The notes under the pieces: model-generated
Seen by the model: the letters and a program-made list of their open reading frames with translations, nothing else
What the model was told of the DNA's origin: nothing
The model's database searches: none
Origin: a virus
DNA: 64,000 nucleotides
IMG/VR virus record: IMGVR_UViG_3300042465_005589
Location: 62,001-126,000 of that record
Direction: 5' to 3' (one strand)
Part shown: in pieces, positions 14,927 to 21,720 of the stretch
Numbering within the stretch: the stretch's first letter is position 1
Layout: each line of letters starts with the position of its first letter
Translations under genes and position numbers: made by a program

Positions 14927-15144
14927 GTGTTCCCCCAATGAGATTAATTTGGGGTAGATTTTTTCTGTTTTCCTATTCAAAAGTCGAGACGGTCTTACCC
15001 GCACATAAAAGTCAACTATTACTTGGAGGTGAGTTAGTACGCTCCCTTTTCCCAAAGACCCCCTCTGTAAAACCGTTTGAGGCGTCAGCTACATCTTTGT
15101 TTAAGAAACGATGCCAAATCTATTGAGTATCTCTATCTCAATTG
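14927..15144 (-). other. Untranslated spacer in the tRNA block
   Basis: The 218 bases hold no T arm and no credible gene. TAGATTT (14955) and AAATCTA (15117) could pair over 169 nt, a weaker version of the closed spacers seen elsewhere. ORFs crossing this stretch are not supported by composition. Confidence 0.3.
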
Positions 15145-15237
15145 TAGTCAGGAGAGGAATCGAACCTCTCTACAGGGTGCTACCCGTCATCCGTGACCTT
15201 CCATCGGACTCGAACCGACCTTGTATCCAACCTGACT
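15145..15237 (-). tRNA. Aberrant tRNA-like element containing a second T arm
   Basis: The outer acceptor AGTCAGG/CCTGACT and T arm AGAGG-TTCGATT-CCTCT are normal. Where the D arm should be there is another T arm, TCGG-TTCGAGT-CCGA. The central hairpin GTCA-CGGA-TGAC has a four-base loop, so no anticodon is present. It looks like a fusion of tRNA parts. Confidence 0.45.
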
Positions 15238-15286
15238 ATATTATAACAACTACTCTTATCCCGTCTGTTATTCACAAGCCCTAATT

Positions 15287-15348
15287 TGTGTCAGGAGATT
15301 CGAACTCCATCCCTAGTTGTCAAGTGTGTCTAAAGAGCGTTTGACACT
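15287..15348 (-). tRNA. Minimal tRNA-like element (62 nt)
   Basis: AGTGTCA and TGACACA give six acceptor pairs, and GGAG-TTCGAAT-CTCC is a good T arm. Only about 33 bases remain for the rest, too few for both D and anticodon arms. It is probably a truncated tRNA or a T-arm mimic. Confidence 0.4.
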
Positions 15349-15362
15349 TCCTTTATAATTTG

Positions 15363-15485
15363 TAGTCAGAACAGGGGTCGAACCTGTAATAAAAGACAAG
15401 CGGTTAGTCCTTTCACAAGGATTAGGGATTATGTCTATTCCCACATTTAACACACCACTGCGTACACCAATTCCGCCACCTGACT
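15363..15485 (-). tRNA. Aberrant leucine-type tRNA-like element (123 nt)
   Basis: The acceptor AGTCAGG/TCTGACT, leucine-type D arm TGGCGGAATTGGTGTACGC and T arm ACAGG-TTCGACC-CCTGT are normal. Instead of a 17-nt anticodon arm and variable arm there are about 67 bases, including TCCTT-GTGA-AAGGA, a hairpin with a GNRA tetraloop. No valid anticodon loop can be drawn. A small intron-like insertion or decay are both possible. Confidence 0.5.
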
Positions 15486-15559
15486 ATTTTCTCGTCTTTC
15501 CGAGATGTCAACTACTTGTATGTTGTTCCTACATACCAATCCTCTTATAGTCGATTTTG

Positions 15560-15680
15560 TGAACAGAGTAGGATTCGAACCTACAATAGTACCATACTCA
15601 TAAATTTCCGTTTACTTCGAGGAATCGAACCTCATCTCCCGACCTCCTGGCCGAGACGCTTTACCATTTACCACCCGTTC
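15560..15680 (-). tRNA. Aberrant tRNA-like element with nested T arm (121 nt)
   Basis: The ends pair as GAACGGG with TCTGTTC (three G-U pairs), followed by a D-arm-like GGTAAATGGTAAAGC and the normal T arm GTAGG-TTCGAAT-CCTAC. Between them lie a second T arm, GAGG-TTCGATT-CCTC, and a stem TCTCG/CGGGA with a ten-base loop lacking uridine 33. It resembles one tRNA inserted into another. Confidence 0.45.
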
Positions 15681-15686
15681 ATTTTG

Positions 15687-15760
15687 AGCTTCCTGTCAGA
15701 ATCGAACTGACTCTATTCCGGGTTACAAATCCGGTACACCACCATTCGTGCGTAGGAAGC
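15687..15760 (-). tRNA. tRNA-Thr (UGU)
   Basis: Acceptor GCTTCCT/AGGAAGC, anticodon arm CCGGA-TTTGTAA-CCCGG (anticodon TGT) and T arm GTCAG-TTCGATT-CTGAC give a full cloverleaf. The D loop contains GG. There is one mismatch at the base of the anticodon loop. Confidence 0.9.
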
Positions 15761-15970
15761 CTGTCGCAGAGTATTTTTTTTAAGTAGAAGTCAACTCTGT
15801 CTCTTAAACTACTAAAAGAAACTGCCCAAGGTCTATCCTGCTTTCGCTGTCCAGATTTTTCTCTGTTTCTTATAACATCATCACTTCGGCCACATTGGGA
15901 GAACCGCAGTTCCCACGTTGTTTAAGGAGGTAGTTGGCGGTGTATCACACCGAGTTATGATAATGTATTG

Positions 15971-16043
15971 TACCTCAGGAGGGAATCGAACCCTCAAAAT
16001 CTTGTTCCTAAGACAAGCGTGTCTACCGTTCCACCACCAAGGC
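15971..16043 (-). tRNA. tRNA-Leu (UAG)
   Basis: Anticodon arm CTTGT-CTTAGGA-ACAAG gives anticodon TAG. The D arm TGGTGGAACGGTAGACACG is leucine-type, and the T arm is GAGGG-TTCGATT-CCCTC. The acceptor GCCTTGG/CTGAGGT uses several G-U pairs. The variable arm is short for leucine. Confidence 0.88.
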
Positions 16044-16051
16044 AATTGATG

Positions 16052-16123
16052 TGACTCCACAGGGATTCGAACCCCGATAATTTCCTTAGAAGAGAAATGT
16101 CCTATCCGTTGAACGATGGAGCC
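16052..16123 (-). tRNA. tRNA-Arg (UCU)
   Basis: Acceptor GGCTCCA/TGGAGTC, anticodon arm TTTCT-CTTCTAA-GGAAA (anticodon TCT) and T arm CGGGG-TTCGAAT-CCCTG are intact, and the D loop has GG. It reads the AGA codon, which is favoured in AT-rich phage genes. Confidence 0.92.
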
Positions 16124-16127
16124 AATT

Positions 16128-16348
16128 TATTCTGTTACCGACATAGATTGGTAATTAAGTGTGAAGGCCCAAACCCCTTCACTCCCCTATTATAGTCTGT
16201 CGCAACGTTGGAACGAATGCCGACCTTTTCACTTAACCTTTCGTTAGACATACGAATCTATGTTTTCTGTATGTGGTGAGTAACTTCCTTCCCCACTTGT
16301 GTTTCCGAGATATCGAGGGCACCATACTGTCTAACGTCAAACAGAATA
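16128..16348 (-). repeat. Inverted-repeat-closed spacer module, 221 nt
   Basis: TATTCTGTT and AACAGAATA close the module with 9 pairs. Inside, CATAGATT (from 16143) and AATCTATG (to about 16261) form a second long-range stem. No gene or T arm is present. Confidence 0.5.
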
Positions 16349-16356
16349 TAAAATTT

Positions 16357-16532
16357 AAAATAAAACACTGCTGTGGAGCAACACCACAATCCGACTTAAG
16401 GTTTTCATCAGGTGGATAGCTAATCCGGACTTATTCCCTTCTCACCGCAAAACAGATAATACGTACTTTCTGAATACTATAGGTGTCGTGATAACAGGTG
16501 CTGGTTAACCTATTTTCGTCGTGTTGTATTTT
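16357..16532 (-). repeat. Inverted-repeat-closed spacer module, 176 nt
   Basis: AAAATAAAACAC and GTGTTGTATTTT pair with one mismatch. The module directly precedes tRNA-Gly and holds no recognisable gene. Confidence 0.45.
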
Positions 16533-16534
16533 TG

Positions 16535-16605
16535 TGCGAGTACCGGTAGTCGAAACCGGCCCATCTGATTGGAAGTCAGAGATGCTACCGAAACACTTCA
16601 CTCGC
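16535..16605 (-). tRNA. tRNA-Gly (UCC)
   Basis: Acceptor GCGAGTG/TACTCGC, anticodon arm TCTGA-CTTCCAA-TCAGA (anticodon TCC) and T arm CCGGT-TTCGACT-ACCGG form a normal cloverleaf. The D loop contains GG. Confidence 0.9.
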
Positions 16606-16633
16606 AGTTAGATGAAATTAATCATCTATTTTG

Positions 16634-16807
16634 TTACACTTTTGTTTTAAGAGTGTCAATCTCTTTGTTGATTCTCTTCACATCAGAATCAGTTAATGGA
16701 ATCTTGGTATCCATAGTACCTTTTTCGGTTTTTACACCATTTTTTAATTGTTTCTCCAACATTTCAAGAACTCTTTGTTGTCTTGACCTTTTTGCTACTG
16801 TAGCCAT
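16634..16807 (-). CDS. Small helical protein, 57 aa
   Basis: The ORF begins MATVAKRSRQQRVLEMLEKQ and encodes a basic, helical protein ending KRINKEIDTLKTKV. It lies between tRNA-Met and tRNA-Gly within the RNA block. It looks like a genuine gene from its amino-acid make-up. Function unknown. Confidence 0.62.
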   Translation of the reverse strand: MATVAKRSRQQRVLEMLEKQLKNGVKTEKGTMDTKIPLTDSDVKRINKEIDTLKTKV

Positions 16808-16830
16808 ACGGATTTAGTTATTAAATTAGT

Positions 16831-16901
16831 AGCGTAGGGCAGGTAACGCTCCTGCTTTGTTCGGCTTATGAGACCGATGGGATACTATACCCCCCCCTCG
16901 C
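16831..16901 (-). tRNA. tRNA with CAU anticodon and unusual D and T loops
   Basis: The anticodon arm TCGGT-CTCATAA-GCCGA is normal. The acceptor GCGAGGG/CCTACGC has one A-A mismatch. The T loop is AGCGTTA instead of TTCGANN, and the D loop TATAGTAT lacks the usual GG. An eight-G run spans the acceptor and D stem. The same T loop recurs in the Asp and Ala tRNAs and nearly so in Phe. Confidence 0.78.
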
Positions 16902-16919
16902 GATGTATTATTTATTTTG

Positions 16920-17026
16920 CTGACTAATAAGGATTTGAACCTTAATCTCCCTTCCCCTGAGAAGCCCACGTTCCAGGGACTCGAACCCTGTTTTGGAGGA
17001 TGGTGTGCACCATTACACTATAATCA
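16920..17026 (-). tRNA. Aberrant tRNA-like element with nested T arm (107 nt)
   Basis: TGATTAT/TTAGTCA ends, a D arm GTGTAATGGTGCAC and a T arm TAAGG-TTCAAAT-CCTTA are present. A loop CTCCAAA like that of tRNA-Trp follows the D arm, but its 3' stem is missing. A second T arm, CAGGG-TTCGAGT-CCCTG, comes next. It reads as a tRNA-Trp-like 5' part fused to another 3' part. Confidence 0.45.
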
Positions 17027-17076
17027 ATCGGATGCTTCGAATCATCCATTCCCAAGGTAATTAATCTTGAGTTTTG

Positions 17077-17147
17077 CGGTCTATGACGGTAACGCTCCGT
17101 CTACTCAACAGTGACAGTGTTGGATGATGCTTCTTCACTAATAGACC
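17077..17147 (-). tRNA. tRNA-Asp (GUC) with unusual D and T loops
   Basis: Acceptor GGTCTAT/ATAGACC, discriminator G and anticodon arm CAACA-CTGTCAC-TGTTG (anticodon GTC) are perfect. The T arm is GACGG-AGCGTTA-CCGTC and the D loop is AGAAGCA, so both halves of the normal elbow contact (GG with TTC) are replaced. Confidence 0.85.
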
Positions 17148-17163
17148 TTGTTTTTATTCTCAA

Positions 17164-17195
17164 CAAAGATAGGTAGAACAATTTAAACTACCAAA
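17164..17195 (-). promoter_or_regulatory. Bacteroidota-type promoter for a tRNA block
   Basis: On the minus strand TTTG (17192-17195) and TATCTTTG (17164-17171) are 20 nt apart, just upstream of tRNA-Asp. Confidence 0.75.
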
Positions 17196-17216
17196 TCTTT
17201 TTTTATTTTATTTTTG

Positions 17217-17288
17217 TGGAGGTACACGGTAACGCTCCGTGTTCTGTGATTTGCAAAACCACTGTAATTGCTTTTATACGATACCCCC
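17217..17288 (-). tRNA. tRNA-Ala (UGC) with unusual D and T loops
   Basis: Acceptor GGGGGTA/TACCTCC and anticodon arm GTGGT-TTTGCAA-ATCAC (anticodon TGC) are good. The T loop is AGCGTTA and the D loop AAAAGCAA has no GG. The first 15 bases of the tRNA are also the last codons of the GIY-YIG gene (ATCGTATAA end). Confidence 0.84.
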
Positions 17289-17918
17289 ATTATTTATTTT
17301 CCTTCCCAATCTCCATCCTTCCGGAATTAAATCTCCTTTAAATATTTTTTTATTCTCAATTTCATTTGTTATCCAACAAGTCCCATACTGAGAATTATTT
17401 TCCCCATTACCTTGTCCTTTTCGAGATTCTTTCATTTTCTCAATAGATTCGGGGCTATGTTTTTTCCCTTTAAAATTATCATACTTAATCTTCCCCTCTT
17501 TATGTAGTTTTTTTACTCCTTCTTGTCTTACACGAATCATTTTATCTCGATATTCCGGGTCTTTCCATCTTTCTTTCATAAGAATACTAGACGCTATTTG
17601 ACCCTTTTCCCAATCTTTTTTTGTAAATCCACCTGAACCACCTTCTTTAAGATTCATACATAATTTATCGGAGATTAAAATCTTATCAACAATTTTTAAC
17701 TCTCGAATAACTAACTCTTCTCTTGTTAGTAAAAACTCCAAAATTTCTTTTGTGTGGTTTTCTTTACCGTATTTTCTAATAGAATATCTTAATCGTTTTC
17801 CACTACCCAAATAACCATCTTCTAAATTAGTGGTACTGTGCATTCCGATATAAAATCTATTTGTAACATTACAAGTTGTTTTATAAATGTAATGTATATG
17901 TGGTTTTTTTCTCGCCAT
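17274..17918 (-). CDS. GIY-YIG homing endonuclease
   Basis: The N-terminus shows HYIYKTTCNVTNRFYIGMHS, the GIY-YIG core, with YLGSGKRLR following. The C-terminal half has NUMOD-like repeats (RWKDPEYRDKM, GKKHSPESIEKMKES). The length is 214 residues. Its stop codon lies inside tRNA-Ala, so the gene probably inserted beside a tRNA and now reads into it. A promoter-like block follows downstream. Confidence 0.88.
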   Translation of the reverse strand: MARKKPHIHYIYKTTCNVTNRFYIGMHSTTNLEDGYLGSGKRLRYSIRKYGKENHTKEILEFLLTREELVIRELKIVDKILISDKLCMNLKEGGSGGFTKKDWEKGQIASSILMKERWKDPEYRDKMIRVRQEGVKKLHKEGKIKYDNFKGKKHSPESIEKMKESRKGQGNGENNSQYGTCWITNEIENKKIFKGDLIPEGWRLGRKINNGGIV

Positions 17919-17975
17919 TTTGTTCTTTTACTATAAATATCTCAATATATAGTAAAAGTACAAAAATGTTTAAAG

Positions 17976-18047
17976 TACTGCCACGGAGAATCGAACTCCG
18001 ATTTTATGGATGAAAACCATATATCCTGACCGTTAGATGATGGCAGC
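17976..18047 (-). tRNA. tRNA-Glu (UUC)
   Basis: Anticodon arm TATGG-TTTTCAT-CCATA (anticodon TTC), T arm CGGAG-TTCGATT-CTCCG, a D loop with GG and acceptor GCTGCCA/TGGCAGT form a complete cloverleaf. Confidence 0.9.
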
Positions 18048-18152
18048 GAATTTTGGATAGATGAGGTTCTATCCGGACCAGGACTTTCTCCCTTGGGAGA
18101 TGTCATTTTTACATTATCAATATTTCAATTAACTTGTTTCTTTTTGATGGTA

Positions 18153-18183
18153 CAAAGATAATACTTTATTTCATTCTACCAAA
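18153..18183 (-). promoter_or_regulatory. Bacteroidota-type promoter upstream of tRNA-Glu
   Basis: On the minus strand TTTG (18180-18183) and TATCTTTG (18153-18160) are 19 nt apart. A second TATCTTTG box at 18312-18319 precedes the small ORF at 18186 but has a poor -33 region. Confidence 0.74.
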
Positions 18184-18185
18184 TT

Positions 18186-18290
18186 TTATTCTTCTTTTTT
18201 TTCTTCTTCGATTAAAACATTTTTTAATCCGTAGGTTACTCCTAATATTGGTGAGTAATCCATAACCAACTCTTCTCTTATATCGTCCAT
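18186..18290 (-). CDS. Micropeptide, 34 aa
   Basis: MDDIREELVMDYSPILGVTY starts the ORF, and it ends in a Glu/Lys run. It lies about 20 nt downstream of the TATCTTTG box at 18312, as expected for a real small gene. Function unknown. Confidence 0.5.
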   Translation of the reverse strand: MDDIREELVMDYSPILGVTYGLKNVLIEEEKKEE

Positions 18291-18615
18291 ATCTTGTTTT
18301 TTAATTCGGTACAAAGATAATCTTTTATTTCATTCCGACAACTATAAACCAAAAAAAAATCCACCTTTTTTGAAGATGGATTTTTGAATATTTTTTTTAC
18401 TTAAATATATATCATACCATCGACTTCCAAGTTGTATCTCTACCCTCAGTTCCCGCTATCGTAAGTAATATGTTTAAAGTTTGCATTTGTTGTGTTATTG
18501 TAATTTCTAATAAATATACGACTTTTTATAAAAGTGTCAAGTCTTTTTTTATTTATTTTTTTAATAACGATGATTTTAAAACTATTTATAGATAATAAAC
18601 GTTAAAAACTTTAAT

Positions 18616-18786
18616 ATGAATAAAGAACAAATTTTTGGTGTTATTCGCCATGTATTCACTGCCGTTGGTGGTATTGTAATTGCTCAAGGTTACATTTCTG
18701 ACGGATTGTACACTGAACTATCGGGTGCGGTATTAACATTAGTTGGTGTAATTTGGTCAATTGTTGCCAAAAAACCAGTAGTGTAA
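18616..18786 (+). CDS. Small phage holin-like protein, 56 aa
   Basis: The sequence starts MNKEQIFGVIRHVFTAVGGI and has two hydrophobic helices (about 8-26 and 34-51), with AKKPVV at the end. This matches the small Pam3-gp28-type putative holin pattern, in which a short membrane protein forms lesions in the inner membrane. TATTTATAG lies about 26 nt before the start, and a strong terminator follows, so it is a single-gene late-type transcript. Confidence 0.7.
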   Translation: MNKEQIFGVIRHVFTAVGGIVIAQGYISDGLYTELSGAVLTLVGVIWSIVAKKPVV

Positions 18787-18794
18787 TAAACAAT

Positions 18795-18827
18795 AAAAAG
18801 GGTTAGATAATTCTAACCCTTTTTTTA
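18795..18827. terminator. Rho-independent terminator
   Basis: AAAAAGGGTTAGA and TCTAACCCTTTTT pair perfectly around TAAT, with a T run on the plus side and an A run for the convergent gene. Confidence 0.87.
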
Positions 18828-18839
18828 TAATTATTATTT

Positions 18840-19184
18840 TTAATAATCCCAAATATCTTTATCTTTATCTCTTTTAAGTAATTTTTTATATTCGAGAACT
18901 TTTTTTGGATTTATAAATCTAATTCCGTTATATAGGAATGAATGATTATCAATTAAATCATCAATATCATATTTGGGCCAATTATCGAAGAACTCAATAT
19001 CTTTGGTTCTATATTCTCCTTTATCATTGAATCCCCATTTTGATGGTCGTATAATAACATCTAAATCGTTAACATCATCAACCATACCGGTTATCACTAA
19101 TGGTGCCGAACCAAAAACAGCATAATCCTCAGAGTTTAAATTATAATCCTTGAGTTTATCCATTAAAAATTTAAAGTTTTTCAT
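18840..19184 (-). CDS. Nucleotidyltransferase-fold protein, 114 aa
   Basis: The segment AVFGSAPLVITG followed by VNDLDVIIRPSKW fits the minimal nucleotidyltransferase pattern (GS...DxD-like), with a C-terminal helix and a lysine-rich end. Such domains act in tRNA or antibiotic modification and in toxin-antitoxin modules. A TATATTTATC box lies 5 nt before the start codon. Confidence 0.6.
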   Translation of the reverse strand: MKNFKFLMDKLKDYNLNSEDYAVFGSAPLVITGMVDDVNDLDVIIRPSKWGFNDKGEYRTKDIEFFDNWPKYDIDDLIDNHSFLYNGIRFINPKKVLEYKKLLKRDKDKDIWDY

Positions 19185-19201
19185 ATTGATAAATATATAA
19201 A

Positions 19202-19401
19202 AAAAAGTTTAACAACCCCGCCCTTGGGTCGTAGCGGGCAACAATGGGAAATCCGGAATTCGTCGTGTTCGTCACCGGCGTACTAGTCCTTATCTATCCT
19301 TTACCATATTTCTATGGTGCTACTATTGGGAGGTCACCCCTATCAACACGTCTAGTCCATTAATTTTTTAGAGTATGGACACCCCGGTTGTTAAACTTTT
19401 T
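19202..19401 (-). ncRNA. Inverted-repeat-closed structured RNA candidate, 200 nt
   Basis: AAAAAGTTTAACAACC at one end and GGTTGTTAAACTTTTT at the other pair perfectly over 16 bp. On the minus strand the interior has ACCATA-GAAA-TATGGT, a GNRA-capped hairpin, which supports this strand as the RNA. It lies immediately downstream of a tRNA-like element. No known RNA family was recognised. Confidence 0.6.
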
Positions 19402-19406
19402 AATTT

Positions 19407-19481
19407 GGGATATTGATAGGATTCGAACCTATATCCTCCCGGCCTTACGCCGGTCGCACGTCCAATTGTGCTTCAAAATCC
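19407..19481 (-). tRNA. tRNA-like element with non-standard anticodon loop
   Basis: GGATTTT/AATATCC (one mismatch), D arm GCAC-AATTGGAC-GTGC with GG and T arm ATAGG-TTCGAAT-CCTAT are normal. The anticodon arm CCGG-CGTAAGG-CCGG has no uridine 33, so the decoding identity is unclear. Confidence 0.55.
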
Positions 19482-19552
19482 ATATTTCTTCGGGAGAGAC
19501 CCTCTAGGGATAACCATAACGGAATTACCCTTGACTCACTCTCCGTCTTCTG

Positions 19553-19623
19553 CGCAGACCGTAGGAATCGAACCTACCCATCGAGGTTTTGGAGACCTGA
19601 CCGACGCCTTGTCTGTGACCTGC
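19553..19623 (-). tRNA. tRNA-Trp (CCA)
   Basis: Anticodon loop CTCCAAA (CCA), acceptor GCAGGTC/GGTCTGC, discriminator G and T arm GTAGG-TTCGATT-CCTAC. The anticodon stem has one mismatch at its base. The D loop includes GG. Confidence 0.88.
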
Positions 19624-19627
19624 ATTT

Positions 19628-19787
19628 AATAACATAATTCTTCTTGGTTCCCCGCCGGGTAACCCCCCTACTTTTTCACACAACCCGGATGCCTCCGAAT
19701 CTAATTTTCTATTTTACTCCCTAGTAAGAAACGCGTCTTCCATTCGGTTGTTCAAGCCCATTTTCGTGGTTAAACAATTATGTTATT
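19628..19787 (-). repeat. Inverted-repeat-closed spacer module, 160 nt
   Basis: AATAACATAATT and AATTATGTTATT form a perfect 12-bp stem around an untranslated interior lying between tRNA-Trp and tRNA-Cys. Confidence 0.58.
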
Positions 19788-19789
19788 TG

Positions 19790-19859
19790 AGGTCTCGGTG
19801 GGAATCGAACCCACTCTGTTAGTTTTGCAGACTAACCGGTCGCCACGACCATCAAGACC
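19790..19859 (-). tRNA. tRNA-Cys (GCA)
   Basis: Acceptor GGTCTTG/CGAGACC, discriminator U, anticodon arm TTAGT-CTGCAAA-ACTAA (anticodon GCA) and T arm GTGGG-TTCGATT-CCCAC are all intact. Confidence 0.92.
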
Positions 19860-19863
19860 AATT

Positions 19864-19921
19864 AACCTACGACCTAAAGAACAGGAATTGTGTCCATATC
19901 ATTCTATGAGTACCGTAGGTT
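19864..19921 (-). repeat. Inverted-repeat-closed spacer module, 58 nt
   Basis: AACCTACG and CGTAGGTT form an 8-bp terminal stem in the short gap between tRNA-Cys and the next tRNA-like element. Confidence 0.42.
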
Positions 19922-19934
19922 TTCTATTTTAAAA

Positions 19935-20041
19935 TTATCACTACGGGATTCGAACCCGTATTCAGTAACAAATTAAGAGATTCTATCTCAGTTACTATGC
20001 TAACCCAAGGTGGTATTCATTCCCACTTACACCAAGTGATA
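19935..20041 (-). tRNA. Aberrant tRNA-like element with D-loop and anticodon-loop insertions (107 nt)
   Basis: Acceptor TATCACT/AGTGATA, T arm ACGGG-TTCGAAT-CCCGT and anticodon stem GTAAC/GTTAC are normal. About 17 bases are inserted in the D loop before GGGTTAGCATA. The anticodon loop is 21 bases and holds a hairpin GAGAT-AGA-ATCTC. If that hairpin were absent, the remaining loop would be seven bases. Confidence 0.5.
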
Positions 20042-20045
20042 ATCT

Positions 20046-20888
20046 TTAATTTTCTGTTTCTAATCTTTTAATAACATCTTTAATATTGATATATGATGTT
20101 AAAATTGTTGGTAACCCAAGAAGAGCATTACAAAAGTCGAACATATATCTATAAGTTGAAAATACACTTCCCACACTCACCTTATTATACATTACATAGT
20201 AAGTTAACAATGCGGTTACACTTCCATAAACAATTCCTTGAATCCAAATTGAGAACTTAGCATCAATACTTGACATTTTAAGAGATAAGGACTGACCTCT
20301 TTTTAACAAATTGTTAATTGCTGAGATTTTTCTCGTACCAATCACATCAGTTTGTTCTTCAGACAAATCATTATATTGACTCGTAATATCTGCTATCTTT
20401 GGTGAATAATATGCTGTCGCTCCCAAGATTAAAATTGTTGTGATAATCAAGAACCCAACAATCGGTAAACTTACCATTGACAAGAAGTAGATAGCACCAA
20501 CCAAACCAATGATTGTTTGTATTACTAACAACATATCTCTCTCAAAAAACTGAACGATGTAGTGCATTAAGGTTAATCTTCCATTGATTTTGGTAGTCTC
20601 AACATCACTATCAAGTTGTTTACAAGTTTCAATAGAAGCAAATCTTCTATAAATTCCGGAGAACACTTTAGTGTCGTAAATTCTACTAATATATCCAAAG
20701 AACATAATCGCAGCAAACGTAGAAACCAAATACCATATGTATGAATAATCTTTAACTATCAAATGGTCAATCGCATTACCCAAAACTTTTGGATACATAA
20801 CCATTAATATCGCATTAATCATAAACAATGAATACGAAAACATTATTGATTTCCAATTCTCCCTAAACATTATTTTTAACTTATTCAT
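20046..20888 (-). CDS. ABC-exporter-type transmembrane domain without ATPase
   Basis: The 280-residue protein has six hydrophobic helices and the layout of a type I ABC exporter membrane domain, including the coupling-like segment YNDLSEEQTDVIGTRKISAINN near residue 180. No nucleotide-binding domain follows, so it cannot transport by itself. The gene is alone between a tRNA-like element and a methyltransferase gene. It may be a host-derived fragment that interferes with a host transporter, or it may pair with a host ATPase. Confidence 0.68.
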   Translation of the reverse strand: MNKLKIMFRENWKSIMFSYSLFMINAILMVMYPKVLGNAIDHLIVKDYSYIWYLVSTFAAIMFFGYISRIYDTKVFSGIYRRFASIETCKQLDSDVETTKINGRLTLMHYIVQFFERDMLLVIQTIIGLVGAIYFLSMVSLPIVGFLIITTILILGATAYYSPKIADITSQYNDLSEEQTDVIGTRKISAINNLLKRGQSLSLKMSSIDAKFSIWIQGIVYGSVTALLTYYVMYNKVSVGSVFSTYRYMFDFCNALLGLPTILTSYINIKDVIKRLETEN

Positions 20889-20928
20889 ATCTCCTCTTTT
20901 TTAATTTTGACAAAGATACAATTAAATT

Positions 20929-21720
20929 TTAAAATAATTTGGTTTGAACTGAAAAAACTTTTTCTAATCTTTTTTCAGACATTTTAACATATTCATCGTG
21001 TATTTCATAACCAAGACCTTTTCTCCCCAATTTCTTACACGAAACTAATGTTGTTCCTGAACCTAAAAATGGGTCTAACACTAAATCACCATAAAAAGAA
21101 TAATATTTTACAATATTGTCTGATAATTTTTCAGGATATGGTGCCAAATGTTTTGATTTAGTCTCCGGATTAATTAACCAAACATTACTTCGTTCATATT
21201 CTTCATTAACCAATGATTTCTCCAAAGTTTCTTTATCATACGACCTAACAATCTTATCTATTAAAAAGTTAGCCGGTTTTTGAAATACTAATATTGTTTC
21301 CGATACTAAATTTGGTTTATACGCCACAGGTTTTCTATGTTGGAAGAACCCGCCATTTCTATTAATTGCAGCACCTTCAGGTTTAACCCAAACAATATCA
21401 TCAATATATTTCCAACCCATTTTTTCCATTATTGCGAAAAAGTGGAATGGGATTGCCAAACGTTTACTTTCGTGAGACCTTGATTCTCGAGCCACAATAA
21501 CCGGAGATAAATTTACCACACACATACGACCATCCTTAGTTATTCTGAAAATTTCTAAAAAAACATTTTTTAAAAATTCCAAGTAATCTTCATATGTTGG
21601 CCATTCACTATATGACTTAGCATTATAATAGGGTGGAGAAGTCCAAGTTAAATCAACACAAGGTTCTTCAATTTTTTTTAATCCAGATAAACAATCTTCA
21701 TTTATTATTTTTAATTCCAT
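20929..21720 (-). CDS. DNA methyltransferase (TSPPY type)
   Basis: The catalytic motif IV is TSPPYYN near residue 27. The S-adenosylmethionine motif I DPFLGSGTT comes near residue 218, giving the beta-class order with N4-cytosine or N6-adenine activity. The length is 263 residues, typical for solitary phage enzymes. It overlaps the HNH gene upstream by one base. No cognate restriction enzyme is evident, so a role in protecting phage DNA is likely. Confidence 0.88.
   Translation of the reverse strand: MELKIINEDCLSGLKKIEEPCVDLTWTSPPYYNAKSYSEWPTYEDYLEFLKNVFLEIFRITKDGRMCVVNLSPVIVARESRSHESKRLAIPFHFFAIMEKMGWKYIDDIVWVKPEGAAINRNGGFFQHRKPVAYKPNLVSETILVFQKPANFLIDKIVRSYDKETLEKSLVNEEYERSNVWLINPETKSKHLAPYPEKLSDNIVKYYSFYGDLVLDPFLGSGTTLVSCKKLGRKGLGYEIHDEYVKMSEKRLEKVFSVQTKLF

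Noticed and set aside
14902-15126. Plus-strand ORFs of 60-95 aa across the tRNA blocks (also 15516, 19413, 24805, 25831, 22948 and others).
   Set aside because: They run through tRNA genes and spacers with unnatural composition, so they are shadows of RNA genes.
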